In this document: piece after piece, positions 45,101 to 53,385 of the stretch
Numbering within the stretch: the first letter of the stretch is position 1
How the letters are laid out: the number at the start of each line of letters is the position of its first letter
DNA from: Paractinoplanes durhamensis
GTDB taxonomy: Bacteria > Actinomycetota > Actinomycetes > Mycobacteriales > Micromonosporaceae
DNA: 64,000 bases
Reading direction: 5' to 3'
Assembly: GCF_016862175.1 (NCBI RefSeq)
Contig: NZ_BOML01000033.1
Location: forward strand, 1 to 64,000
Notes under the pieces: model-generated
Database searches by the model: none
The model's input: only the letters and a program-made list of their open reading frames with translations
Told to the model about the DNA's origin: nothing
Made by a program: the position numbers and the translations under genes

Positions 45101-47986
45101 GCCGACGAGGTCCGGGTGGACGGGGAGCCGCTTCGGACGGCCGAGGATGTCGACGTCGTGGCCGCCTGGGTGCGGCGTCAGCAAGCCCGGCAGCGGCTCG
45201 GTGGGCACTGGTCGGAGTGGATCGAGCGGCTCGCGATCTCGGCTCCGCCGGGGGATCCGGAGATCTGGGCGGGCACGTTGCTGGCCGATGCGGAGCAATC
45301 TCTGGATTGGGACGTACGCCATTGGCCGGTGCTCGGCGAGCGCCTGGCCCACCTCGTACCGCAGCATGAACTTGATCTTGATCCGGCGGCCCTGGCCGTG
45401 GTTGCCGAGTTGCTCGACGCGGCGCCGGCGGTGCTGGAGTTCGATGCGCTGGTTGCCGCGGAAAAAGCGGTGGCCGATCGGCTGGCGCCGTGGCCGCGGC
45501 TCGCCGAGGCCTGGTCGACGTTGGACGGCTGGGATGCCGAGTTGGCCGAGGTTCGCCGGCTCGCGGCGCTGCGACCGGCCGCGGAACGCTGCGCCGACCT
45601 GCGGGACCGGCTCGCCGAGGAGGCGCCGGAGTGGGCCGCCGCGATCGACGCCGGTCGGGTGCCGCCGGTTTCCGGCCAGGCATGCCTGGATGCGTGGGCG
45701 TGGCGGCGGGCGCAGACCTGGTTCGACGTCGTGATCGGCAGTGTCGACCCGGCGGTGCTGGCCAAGCGGGTGGAGAACGCCCGCGAGAAGATCCGGCGGC
45801 GGACCGCCGACCTGGTCGTCGCGAGTGCCTGGCTGGAGGTCGCGCGCAGCCTCGACGACCGGCGCAAGGCGGCGCTGGCCGACTGGACCACCGCGCTGCG
45901 GAAGATCGGCAAGGGCACCGGACGCACCGCGGCGGCGTGGCAGGCGCATGCGCAGCGGCACATGGAGTCGGCGGTCGAGGCCGTTCCGGTGTGGGTCATG
46001 TCGGTGGACCGGGCGATCGAGCAGTTCGCCGGGGGTGCCCACTTCGATGTGGTGATCGTGGACGAGGCGTCCCAGGCCGATCTGTTCTCGCTGCCGATCC
46101 TGTCGCTGGCCGAGCGGGCCGTGGTGGTCGGCGACGATCAGCAGATCGGGCCGCAGCTGGGGTTCGTCGGGTCGGTGGCGGGGCTGATCCACAGCCATCT
46201 CGGCGACGTGCCGTCGGCGGAGCACTTCGACCCGGAGTCCTCGCTGTACGACCACGCGGTGCGGCGGTCGCCGGAGCGGATCCTGCTGACCGAGCATTTC
46301 CGCTGCGTGCCGCAGATCATCGAGTTCTCGTCGCGGCACTACTACGACGGCAAGATCATGCCGTTGCGGGCGGACCGGCCGTCGTTCGCGCCGATCCGGA
46401 CGGTGTTCCTGGCCGACGGGGTGCGGCAGTCGCTGTCCGGCTTCGGCGACGTGAACGTGGCCGAGGCGTCGGCGCTGGTCGCCCAGGTGGCGGCGATCGT
46501 GCGGGACCCGGCCTACGCCGGCAAGACGCTCGGCGTGATCTCGCTGCTCAGCACGAGTGGGCAGGCCGGTTACCTGCTGCATCTCCTCAGGGAGGAGATC
46601 GGCGAGGACGAGATCCAGGCGCGGCGGCTGCGGGTCGGGGACGCCTACACCTTCCAGGGCGACGAGCGGGATGTGGTGCTCGTGTCGATGGTGGTGTCCG
46701 ACAACGACTCGCGGGTGGCGGCCTTCACCAAGCGCGAATATCACCGGCGGATCAACGTGGCGGCCTCCCGGGCCCGGGACCAGCTCTGGATCTTCCACTC
46801 GGTGCGGGCATCGTCCCTGCTCGCCGACGATGCCCGGGCGCTGCTCCTGACGTACGCAAGCAATGTCTTCGATGTTGATCTCAATAAGGGCCTGGCGCTC
46901 GCCGAGAGTGACTTCGAGCGGGACGTGTTCAAGCGGCTCATCGCGCGTGGGTTCCGGCCGGTGCCGCAGTTCCGGATCGGCGCCTACCGGATCGACTTCG
47001 TGCTGAACGCCCCGGACGGGCGGCGGCTGGCGATCGAATGCGACGGCGACACCTATCACGGGCCGGAGCAGTGGGAGAGCGACATGCGCCGGCAGGCCGT
47101 CCTGGAACGGGTCGGCAACTGCGTGTTCGTGCGCATCCGGGGCAGCATCTTCGCCCGCGAACCGGATGCCGCGATGCGCCCGGTCTGGCAGCGCATCGAG
47201 GAGCTGGCGATCGCGCCGGTGCCGCGCCGGACCGTCCTGGAGATCGGGCAGTGGCAGGGTTCCGGCTCGGCCGATGCCCGCCGGCTGGCCTCGGGAGCGG
47301 CCGAACTCGCCGCCCTGGTGCCGGGGGACAAGCGGGTGCGGGTGCCGATCCCGGACGAGCCGCCGTCGATCGAGCTGCTGGCCCGCAACCTGGCCGCGAT
47401 CCGGTCGGCGGTGACCGATCCGCCGGTGGTGACCGTCGGCGGGGACTGCGGCGTCGAGGTGGCGCCGATCGAGGCCGCGCTGGCCGTGCACGGTGACGGG
47501 CTGGTGGTGGTGTGGTTCGACGCGCACGCCGACCTGAACACGCCGGACTCGTCGTCGTCCGGGGCGTTCCACGGGATGGTGCTGCGCACGCTGCTCGGGG
47601 ACGGGCCGGCGGCGCTGCTGCCGACGCGGGCGCTACGGCCGTCGCAGGTTGTGCTGGCCGGGGTGCGGGCGCTCGATCCGGCCGAGAAGGAGTACATCTC
47701 GGAAACCGGGATCATCCACGTCGGGCTGGCCGAGCTGTCCGCGGCGATCCCGGCCGCCACCGCCGTCTACCTCCACATCGACCTGGACGTGCTCGACCCG
47801 GAGTTGTTCGCCTCGGTGGGTGCGCCCGAGCCGGACGGGGTCACGCCCGCCCAGCTGGTGGCGGCGGTGCGGGCGCTGACCGAGAAGTTCCCGCTGGCCG
47901 GGCTGGGCATCACCGAGTACGAACCGGGCCGGGCGAGTGACCGGGCGGTGCTGGCCGAGTTGATCCCGGCGCTATTTTCGGACTGA
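42167..47986 (+). CDS. SF1 helicase - endonuclease - arginase fusion protein
   Basis: A 1939-residue protein. N-terminal ~70 residues, then a ~220-residue disordered insert of 20-residue repeats. The helicase core has motif I GPPGTGKT at 544-551, motif II VDEASQ near 1299-1303, motif III VVGDDQQIGPQ near 1322, FQGDERDVVLVSMV near 1500 and INVAASRARDQLWIF near 1530. A coiled, variable region containing octapeptide repeats separates motifs I and II. Residues ~1580-1665 form a Vsr/DUF559-type endonuclease (AYRIDFVL, LAIECDGDTYHG). From ~1686 a ureohydrolase (arginase) domain follows with GGDCGVEV, WFDAHADLNT, HIDLDVLDPE and GITEYEPG. Helicase-Vsr proteins such as HheA are known defence proteins; the arginase fusion is the odd part. 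The frame is unbroken. Confidence 0.85.
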   Translation: MAEIESPTTIRDRAVAVADYLLAVRAQMERPARTVPGDAHRLDALPDHPACQAGPAADGTSWLRVGLPSLPPPVAVPAALRRRLRGDVTVTAEPTWTGETTTPPTPGGRPTTTPARGRETTVGPSSARASAKVSGGEMVADPMPGAGAAAGGGLVAGSNQGAGPTTGPTVGGGLVAGPDQGAGAAAAQIPGGEMVAESAPSAKADRAPGLGGEMVTEPRPGLGAGQARGSGGEIVTGLTAGGSAADGPTPGDERADGATTADGRSAGTEPGGARSSGSVSGGAGAAEANSGDAGDEFESWRDRVWRPWAYASGEAEKTRVLHRQLFDLMHQVDMSAATTELVWGHGLLDTTINGERVRYPLIATPVLIEYEPDSSLVTVSPAGPSRLQTDALTGLDERYLAQLLALAGPAGTLEVDLWNDLERRELFERALGRLGYDRIVTDGRTETSQPHIADVGVLFARPKQRLLRGFLESLRDRLLAGDTTSIGALSAIVAHEPSKLRMPDDQPEAWRRVGERLLMPLPTNEAQESIARRLAQHRNVAVQGPPGTGKTHTIRNLICHLMANGKRVLVVAQKEDPLRVLRDGLPEGIRSLCLAVLGRTTDQLVQLQLAARELADRAATLDQEAEARRVERLTGLLEEAERELATTLGGLRAIAESEAVTYPIDGVPMTPVEVGAWLRERASAHGGIPDPVVSGPPLSGEEFGTLLELAAALSPPDRRAALRPLPETADLPGAAEAARLRADRATLADRVADLAAAGLDIDEVRQEETADVRGDKRDQLRRDEPEHSQRADPERIVRADPERIVRADPERIVRADPERIDRADPGRIDRADPERIDRADPERLPGGQSDHRRGGEVDRPRREVGGAARRGGLERVRGELREALVWLRRREGGWTDRLGRLLSDPHWRAVWGDHVAATEALLGELAGLTRELAGHRVAVPAAYANEPKRLLAQLAEVRQRFDSGRGLSRLLQAGLFKLADEVRVDGEPLRTAEDVDVVAAWVRRQQARQRLGGHWSEWIERLAISAPPGDPEIWAGTLLADAEQSLDWDVRHWPVLGERLAHLVPQHELDLDPAALAVVAELLDAAPAVLEFDALVAAEKAVADRLAPWPRLAEAWSTLDGWDAELAEVRRLAALRPAAERCADLRDRLAEEAPEWAAAIDAGRVPPVSGQACLDAWAWRRAQTWFDVVIGSVDPAVLAKRVENAREKIRRRTADLVVASAWLEVARSLDDRRKAALADWTTALRKIGKGTGRTAAAWQAHAQRHMESAVEAVPVWVMSVDRAIEQFAGGAHFDVVIVDEASQADLFSLPILSLAERAVVVGDDQQIGPQLGFVGSVAGLIHSHLGDVPSAEHFDPESSLYDHAVRRSPERILLTEHFRCVPQIIEFSSRHYYDGKIMPLRADRPSFAPIRTVFLADGVRQSLSGFGDVNVAEASALVAQVAAIVRDPAYAGKTLGVISLLSTSGQAGYLLHLLREEIGEDEIQARRLRVGDAYTFQGDERDVVLVSMVVSDNDSRVAAFTKREYHRRINVAASRARDQLWIFHSVRASSLLADDARALLLTYASNVFDVDLNKGLALAESDFERDVFKRLIARGFRPVPQFRIGAYRIDFVLNAPDGRRLAIECDGDTYHGPEQWESDMRRQAVLERVGNCVFVRIRGSIFAREPDAAMRPVWQRIEELAIAPVPRRTVLEIGQWQGSGSADARRLASGAAELAALVPGDKRVRVPIPDEPPSIELLARNLAAIRSAVTDPPVVTVGGDCGVEVAPIEAALAVHGDGLVVVWFDAHADLNTPDSSSSGAFHGMVLRTLLGDGPAALLPTRALRPSQVVLAGVRALDPAEKEYISETGIIHVGLAELSAAIPAATAVYLHIDLDVLDPELFASVGAPEPDGVTPAQLVAAVRALTEKFPLAGLGITEYEPGRASDRAVLAELIPALFSD
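42569..42916. repeat. 60-bp tandem repeat inside the helicase gene
   Basis: Six units start with GGCGGCGAGATGGT or GGCGGCGGGCTGGT at 42569, 42617, 42677, 42737, 42797 and 42857. The first is 48 bp and the others are 60 bp. Each full unit encodes 20 residues beginning GGEMV or GGLVA, so the reading frame is kept. The first unit and its 5' flank resemble the non-coding element at 37919. Confidence 0.85.
44534..44701. repeat. 24-bp tandem repeat, seven copies, inside the helicase gene
   Basis: Seven consecutive 24-bp units (CGTGCCGATCCCGAGCGGAT plus TGTT or TGAT) encode the octapeptide RADPERIV/D. The first four copies are nearly identical, which suggests recent expansion. They lie between helicase motifs I and II in a charged linker region. 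Confidence 0.9.
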
Positions 47987-48562
47987 GCCGACCAGTGGGC
48001 CGTTCGGGTCGTAGGCGATGCAGGTGACGTTGCGGTACTTCGGCCAGCCGTCCTCGGGCGGGTAGAGATAGGTCTGGCCGAGCCCGAAATCCTGGACGTA
48101 GATCCCGAGCTCGCCGCCGCACCGGCTCTCCGCCTGCGCCATCACCGCGTCGACCCCGGGATAGCGACCGGCCGGCAGGTCGAACACCGAATACACCTCG
48201 CCGTCGTGCGGCTGGCCGCACGGCACCTCGTCGAGATCGCCGTTCAGGTCGTCCAGGCACTGGCCGACGATGAAGGTGCGCAGCTCCGGCAGGTCGGGCC
48301 GGGTCGCGTTGCGCACCCCGAGCACCACCCCGGCCACCGTGGACGCGGCGATCACCACGGCCCAGAAGCCGCCCAGGGCCAGACCGGCGATGGCCAGGCC
48401 GCGGCCGCGCTGGCCGGTCCGGTGGATCTGGACCAGGGCGACGATCGCCAGGGCGATGCCGATCGGGAAACAGGCGATGGCGCCGAGGATCAGGGAGGCG
48501 ATGGCGAGGCCGTTGATCTCGCTCTGGTACGGCCGTGGGATCGGCGCGAATGGATCGGTCAC
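47972..48562 (-). CDS. DUF4190-type membrane protein with septum-formation-like domain
   Basis: A 196-residue protein. A short proline-rich head precedes two transmembrane helices (IASLILGAIACFPIGIALAIVALV and a second near residue 55-80), which is DUF4190. The external domain contains VGQCLDDLNGDLDEVPCGQPHDGEVYSVFDLP, where the C-x(n)-C and PHDGEVY pattern matches the Septum_form domain. Role in the envelope is not defined. Its 3' end overlaps the giant fusion gene by 15 bp in convergent orientation. Confidence 0.87.
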   Translation of the reverse strand: MTDPFAPIPRPYQSEINGLAIASLILGAIACFPIGIALAIVALVQIHRTGQRGRGLAIAGLALGGFWAVVIAASTVAGVVLGVRNATRPDLPELRTFIVGQCLDDLNGDLDEVPCGQPHDGEVYSVFDLPAGRYPGVDAVMAQAESRCGGELGIYVQDFGLGQTYLYPPEDGWPKYRNVTCIAYDPNGPLVGSVRK

Positions 48563-48587
48563 GCGGGCAAAATACGCCCCTTTCGAG

Positions 48588-50198
48588 CTACCCGCGGACC
48601 CGGTTGCCGGCCAGCTCGATCCGCGCCTTGATCCGGCAGTGGTTGGCCAGCAGCGTCACCAGGGCCTGGCCGTCGATCAGCTCCAGCGGCCGGCCGGCCA
48701 GCGCTTCGTACGCCCCCGGTTCGATGCCGCCCAGCGAGACCAGGATGCCCTTGGTCGCGCCGGCCGCGGCGACCGCGCCGGCCAGGGCGTGCACCGCCGC
48801 CGAGCCGGCCGCCCCGCCGCGCATGGCGTGCAGCACCACCTTGCCGCCGAAGATCGGGCGGGGGTCGGTGGCGATCCACCGGACGCCCACCGCGGTGCGG
48901 GCCGCGTCGTCCATCTGCAGGCCCATCACCCCGAAGAGGTCGGCGATCTGGTGTTCCCACTGCTCGTCGGTGAGGGTGACCAGGTTGGGCCGCGCGTCGA
49001 TCTCGGCGAGGACGTTGAACTCCTCGGTGTAGTCGCGGTCGGCGTCGGCGTCGAAATCGATCTTCGGCGGGACCGAGGTCAGCTCGTCGGGGGTGGTGGA
49101 CAGCGCGCCCTGCAGGTGCTTGAGGCAGGCGACCGGGTCGACCCGGCGCAGCTTGATCGCGGCGAACGTCTCCCGGGTGGTCTGCACCGACACCAGGACC
49201 GGCCGGACGAAGCGCCCGGTGCGCCGGTCGATGGTGTCGACGATGCCGTTGAACGACACCTGCCGGACCAGGCCGCCGCGGTCGGCCTCGATGACCTCGT
49301 GGATCGAGCGCAGGGTGACCCGGGCGATGATGTCCACGTAACGCCGGCGGACGTCGTCGTCGTCGCGCGGGACCGCCGACAGATCGTCGCGGACCCGGTC
49401 GAAGCGGTACTCCTTGACCACCGGGATCACCTCGATCGGCGGTAAGTGGTACTCGATGAGCAGGTGCTTCTGCTTCGGCAGGTACGCCAGGCGGAAGTGC
49501 TGCGGGAAGTCGTCGGGGTAGATCGAGTTGCCGAGCACCATCGCGAAGTACTCGACCACCGAGGCCGGGTCGGCGCCGGCCACCGCGGCCGCGAACCGGT
49601 CCACCTCGGCGTTGTAGGCGAGCATCTTGGCCTCGTGCGCCCGCTTGGTCTCGTCGTACGCCTGTCTGCGCTGTTTCAGCTGGCGCTTGCGCCGCTCCTC
49701 GCCCTCCACCCACCGGGCCCGCGCCTGCTCGTAGGCCTTGCGGGCGTAGGCGGTCTGGCTCTGGTGCAGCTTCTCGCCGCCGAGGATCTTGCCGACGCCG
49801 CGCGGCTGCGGCGGCACGTAGCTCTGCCAGGCCGGCTCGGGAAGGGGCCGGCCGAGCGGCCCGGGGTCGAACGGTGGCACCCCCAGCGGCTTCTTGAACT
49901 GGTCGAGATCGATGTGATCGTCCACGTCCAGGGTGGAGAGCAGCAGCGCGTCCAGGTCGCTGATCCGCGCGCGGATCTCGGCGTTGGCCGCGGCCGCGTC
50001 GGCGGTCCGCGCCTCGACGTAGAGCCGCCGGCTCTGCCGCTGCTGTTCCACGTCGGACGCCGCCTGCTGGGCGGCGGCGATCGCCAGGTCGGCGTTTCGC
50101 CTGATCAGCTCGCGCTGCCGGGTGGCGGCGTTGCCCGCTCGTTGCGCGTCGAATGCCTGCGTGGCGCGTGCCCGCTGCATGTCCCGAATGATGCCCAT
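48588..50198 (-). CDS. Mrr-type restriction endonuclease fold protein, apparently inactive
   Basis: A 536-residue protein. A long coiled coil (about 1-75, and 145-200 with EERRKRQLKQRRQAYDE) is followed by a middle domain (240-370) and a C-terminal Mrr_cat-like fold (from about 415). Active homologues have a DGVD(A/L)xA strand and a QAK triad. Here the matching positions read VGVRWIA (Arg440) and HAM (457-459), so the catalytic Asp and the Q-x-K are replaced. The downstream KGILVS strand is kept. It may bind DNA without cutting. Confidence 0.8.
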   Translation of the reverse strand: MGIIRDMQRARATQAFDAQRAGNAATRQRELIRRNADLAIAAAQQAASDVEQQRQSRRLYVEARTADAAAANAEIRARISDLDALLLSTLDVDDHIDLDQFKKPLGVPPFDPGPLGRPLPEPAWQSYVPPQPRGVGKILGGEKLHQSQTAYARKAYEQARARWVEGEERRKRQLKQRRQAYDETKRAHEAKMLAYNAEVDRFAAAVAGADPASVVEYFAMVLGNSIYPDDFPQHFRLAYLPKQKHLLIEYHLPPIEVIPVVKEYRFDRVRDDLSAVPRDDDDVRRRYVDIIARVTLRSIHEVIEADRGGLVRQVSFNGIVDTIDRRTGRFVRPVLVSVQTTRETFAAIKLRRVDPVACLKHLQGALSTTPDELTSVPPKIDFDADADRDYTEEFNVLAEIDARPNLVTLTDEQWEHQIADLFGVMGLQMDDAARTAVGVRWIATDPRPIFGGKVVLHAMRGGAAGSAAVHALAGAVAAAGATKGILVSLGGIEPGAYEALAGRPLELIDGQALVTLLANHCRIKARIELAGNRVRG

Positions 50199-50585
50199 GC
50201 GTCGTCCTCGCTCCGCGTCGGTGTCCGGTGAGACTCAATCGCCACCATATCCAGCCTTTCTGGATCCAGTTACGCGCCGCGTCTGTGATGAAGCTTTCCG
50301 TGCATGGTTGGCATGGTCCGCGGGTAGGAGTCGCTCAAGGTTCCACAGTCACCACTAGCAGTAACTGTCCGTTATGACTTCGACGTTAAACCGCCCACGA
50401 AATTACGCAGTGCAGTGGTCATCCGATCGGTTGATTCCCTACTCTGATCGGGCGAGTAGCTGCAGTTAGCGGGTCTGGGGGCGGACCCGTCGGAACTTTG
50501 ACGCAGTCGGGACCTGTTATATCGAGCCCGTGACGGGTGGTAATAGGTCGGGGCTGAGGCACGCTTGGGGGGAGGTGAGTGGGTG
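50199..50585. other. Intergenic region between divergent genes
   Basis: About 390 bp, less GC-rich than its surroundings between 50280 and 50480. It must hold promoters for both the Mrr-like and the EAL genes. TTGACG at 50498-50503 followed by TTATAT at 50517 is a possible but poorly spaced promoter. No gene is seen. Confidence 0.5.
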
Positions 50586-52301
50586 ATGGCTGCGCCCGAT
50601 GAGCGGCCTACCGTGCCGCCGACCCTTCCGGAACCCCGGCTCCCGGCCGACGACGCCCAGTCGGCGCTCGGACCTGCATGGTTCTCCTACACCGCCAACG
50701 GCGACCAGATCGTCTGGTCGGCCCGGTTGCGCGGCATGCTCGGTCAGTCGCCTCATCAGGACGAGGTGAGCCGCAAGGTCCTCACCCGCTACGTCCACCG
50801 CGACGATCATGCCAAGGCTCTCGGCGCTGTCACCCAGACGTGGAGCAGCCGGACCCCGGTGCGGACCACCGTCCGGCTGATGCGCGCCGATGGCGGCTGG
50901 TTCGACGTGGACTGCCGGCTCGAACCGGTGAAGAGCCCGGACGGCACCGTCCGCGGCATCCGCGGCACGGTGACCGACGTCTCCGCCCGTGAGCGTGCCC
51001 GCCGCGAGATCGCCCGGCTGGCCCGCCGCGGCGAGACCGTGCAGACCTCACTGATCGACCCCGACCCGGCCACCGGCCTGCTCACCCGGGACCGGTTCAC
51101 CGACGAGATCGACCGGGCCCAGCGACGTGGCGGCGGTGCCGTCCTGATCATCCGGGTGCAGCCGGAGAAGCACGGCGAGGTGATCGACGGGGTCCGCCCC
51201 GAACGCAACGCCGACCTGCTGCATCGTGCAGCGAGGGTGCTCGAGGGCGTGGTGCAGGAGGGCGCGCTGCTCGGCCGGGTCGGGCCCAGCGAGATCGGCC
51301 TGCTGCTGGCCGGCACCTCCTGGCCGATGGCCCGCCGCGAGGCCGAGCTGCTGGTCGAGGCGCTGCGCTCGCAGACCTTCGTGCTGCCCGACACCTGGCT
51401 GCGCGCCCGCGCCTGGGGCGGCCTGGTCCGGTTCACGCCGGACGCCGAGGCCGGCAGCCACGAGGTGCTGATCGACGCCGAGCACGCCTGGCGGCAGTCC
51501 CGCGACACCGACCGGGCGCTCACCTTCGTGGCCCACCCGGTGCCGGTGCGCGACCGGCAGGGCTCCTACCGCACCCGGGTCGCCGACGCGCTCGGCACCG
51601 ACCGGTTCACCCTCTACGCCCAGCCGATCCTCGAGCTGCAGACCAACAAGGTCACCCGGCACGAGCTGCTGCTGCGGGTGCTCGACGAGGCCGACGGCCC
51701 GCAGTCGCCGATCCAGGTGCTGGACACCGCCGAGCGGCTCGACGCGGTCTACGACATCGACCTGTGGGTGGTCGAGCGGGCCATGCAGGTCGCCGCCGAG
51801 CAGCCGGACACCTGCCTGCAGATCAACCTGTCCGGCCGGTCGGTGGGCGATCCGCGGCTCACCGACGAGGTGGTGCGGCTGATCGAGGAATACCAGGTCA
51901 ACCCCGGTCAGCTCACCTTCGAGATCACCGAGACCGCGCTGATCGGCAACCTCAGCGAGGCCCGCCGGTTCGCCGACCGGATCCGCGACCTCGGCTGCGA
52001 GCTCGCCCTCGACGACTTCGGGTCCGGCTACGCGTCCTTCCGCTATCTGCGGATCTTCCCGATCGACCTGGTCAAGATCGACGGAGAGTACGTCGTGGAT
52101 CTGGTCGAGAACACCCAGGATCAGGTTCTGGTACGCGCGTTGGTGCAGGTCTGCCAGGCGTACGGGATCCACACCGTGGCCGAGTTCGTGCAGGACGAGC
52201 CCACCCTGCGGCTGCTGCGCGAACTCGGCGTCGACTACGTCCAGGGCTACCTGATCGGTCGGCCCGCCCCGCTGCTCTCCGGACGGTTGCCCACGGCCTG
52301 A
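50586..52301 (+). CDS. PAS - degenerate GGDEF - EAL c-di-GMP phosphodiesterase-like protein
   Basis: A 571-residue cytoplasmic protein. PAS with PAC segment (about 30-145), GGDEF-like domain (165-310) and EAL domain (325-570). The synthase loop reads GRVGPSEIGLLLAG in place of RxGGDEF, so cyclase activity is unlikely; such domains often bind GTP and regulate EAL. EAL residues are largely present: HELLLRV (E kept, Ala replaced by Leu), INLSGRS, FEITETA, LDDFGSG, KIDGEYV and VQGYLIG. ATG 50586 follows GGGAGGTGAG. Confidence 0.88.
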   Translation: MAAPDERPTVPPTLPEPRLPADDAQSALGPAWFSYTANGDQIVWSARLRGMLGQSPHQDEVSRKVLTRYVHRDDHAKALGAVTQTWSSRTPVRTTVRLMRADGGWFDVDCRLEPVKSPDGTVRGIRGTVTDVSARERARREIARLARRGETVQTSLIDPDPATGLLTRDRFTDEIDRAQRRGGGAVLIIRVQPEKHGEVIDGVRPERNADLLHRAARVLEGVVQEGALLGRVGPSEIGLLLAGTSWPMARREAELLVEALRSQTFVLPDTWLRARAWGGLVRFTPDAEAGSHEVLIDAEHAWRQSRDTDRALTFVAHPVPVRDRQGSYRTRVADALGTDRFTLYAQPILELQTNKVTRHELLLRVLDEADGPQSPIQVLDTAERLDAVYDIDLWVVERAMQVAAEQPDTCLQINLSGRSVGDPRLTDEVVRLIEEYQVNPGQLTFEITETALIGNLSEARRFADRIRDLGCELALDDFGSGYASFRYLRIFPIDLVKIDGEYVVDLVENTQDQVLVRALVQVCQAYGIHTVAEFVQDEPTLRLLRELGVDYVQGYLIGRPAPLLSGRLPTA

Positions 52302-52320
52302 CCTGGGTATCCGTTCGACC

Positions 52321-52710
52321 ATGGAACACTTCACGATCGCCACCGTCGCGGAGAAGAGCCCCGATTTCCGTCGCGTCCTGTGGACCGGTAAGCACACCCA
52401 ACTCGTCGTCATGACCATCCCGCCGAAGGGCGAGATCGGCGAGGAGGTCCACGAGGTGGACCAGATCCTCACCTTCGTGAGCGGGGTCGGCAAGGCCGTC
52501 GTCTCCGGCCAGGAGCGCAACATCGCCCAGGGTGACCTGGTCGTGGTGCCGGCCGGCCGGACCCACAACTTCGTCAACACCGGCGAGAACCCGCTGGTCC
52601 TCTACACCGTCTACGGCCCGCCGGAGCACGCCGACGGCGCGGTGCACAAGACGAAGGAAGAAGCGGACCGTCTGGAGGAAGCAGGGAAGGACGAGCCTCC
52701 GCAGAACTGA
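52321..52710 (+). CDS. Cupin-fold protein
   Basis: A 129-residue single cupin. Motif 1 region is PPKGEIGEEVHEVDQILTFVSG, with metal-ligand candidates in EVHEVDQ. Motif 2 is GDLVVVPAGRTHNFVN. Sugar isomerases, dioxygenases and storage proteins share the fold, so activity cannot be assigned. It begins 19 bp after the EAL gene and is followed by a strong terminator. Confidence 0.9.
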   Translation: MEHFTIATVAEKSPDFRRVLWTGKHTQLVVMTIPPKGEIGEEVHEVDQILTFVSGVGKAVVSGQERNIAQGDLVVVPAGRTHNFVNTGENPLVLYTVYGPPEHADGAVHKTKEEADRLEEAGKDEPPQN

Positions 52711-52712
52711 CA

Positions 52713-52760
52713 CGTCGCCGGGACCGGCCGAGGCCCCCCAGCCAGCCGGTCCCGGCGACG
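52713..52760 (+). terminator. Strong terminator with 16-bp perfect stem
   Basis: CGTCGCCGGGACCGGC and GCCGGTCCCGGCGACG pair perfectly over 16 bp around a 16-nt loop. It starts 2 bp after the cupin stop codon. It should isolate the EAL-cupin unit from the MarR gene. Confidence 0.85.
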
Positions 52761-52873
52761 CGCCGAGGCGACATTACTCGTGGTGGTCAATGCCATCGAT
52801 CGACGTGCCCGTTTGGCGGCCGTCCCGTTGCCCCAATGAGATACTTCTGGCCGTCTGCCGATAACCTTCCACC

Positions 52874-53344
52874 ATGGACGAGCCCAGATGGTTGACCGAT
52901 GAGCAGCAGTTGGCCTGGCGCCGCTGCATCGAGGTGCTCGTCAAGGTCCCGGCCGCGCTCGAGACCCAGCTGCAGCGGGATGCCGGGCTCACCCACATGG
53001 GCTACATCGTGCTCTCCACGCTCTCCGAACGGCCCGACCGCCGGCTGGCGATGAGCCGTCTCGCCAAGCTCGCCTCGGCCTCGCTGTCCCGCCTGTCCCA
53101 CGTGGTGGCCCGGCTGGAGGCCAACGGCTGGGTGCAGCGCGAGCGGGACGCCGAGGACGGCCGGGTGCAGATCGCGGTGCTCACCGACGCCGGCTACGAC
53201 AAGCTCGTCGCCTCCGCGCCCGGCCACGCCGAGGCCGTCCAGCAGCTGATCTTCGACCGGCTGACCCCGGCCCAGGTGCGCCAGCTGACCAAACTTGCCG
53301 ACGCCCTCCTGGAGACACCGGTCGAGGTCCGGCCGCCCGCCTAA
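52874..53344 (+). CDS. MarR family transcriptional regulator
   Basis: A 156-residue winged-helix regulator. The recognition region RRLAMSRLAKLASASLSRLSHVVARLEANGWVQRERD and wing DAEDGRVQIAVLTDAGYDKL are classic MarR. Helices at both ends form the dimer interface. It lies 32 bp upstream of the mycothiol-dependent dehydrogenase gene on the same strand and may control it. No cysteine of the redox-sensing OhrR type is seen at the N-terminus. Confidence 0.92.
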   Translation: MDEPRWLTDEQQLAWRRCIEVLVKVPAALETQLQRDAGLTHMGYIVLSTLSERPDRRLAMSRLAKLASASLSRLSHVVARLEANGWVQRERDAEDGRVQIAVLTDAGYDKLVASAPGHAEAVQQLIFDRLTPAQVRQLTKLADALLETPVEVRPPA

Positions 53345-53385
53345 TACGCTGGTGATCTGGTCAGCGAAGACGGAAGGTGCGACGG

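Noticed and set aside
44306..47572. A 1088-codon open frame antisense to the giant helicase gene
   Set aside because: It is rich in Arg, Pro, His and Gly, has no domain signature and mirrors the codon bias of the real gene on the other strand.
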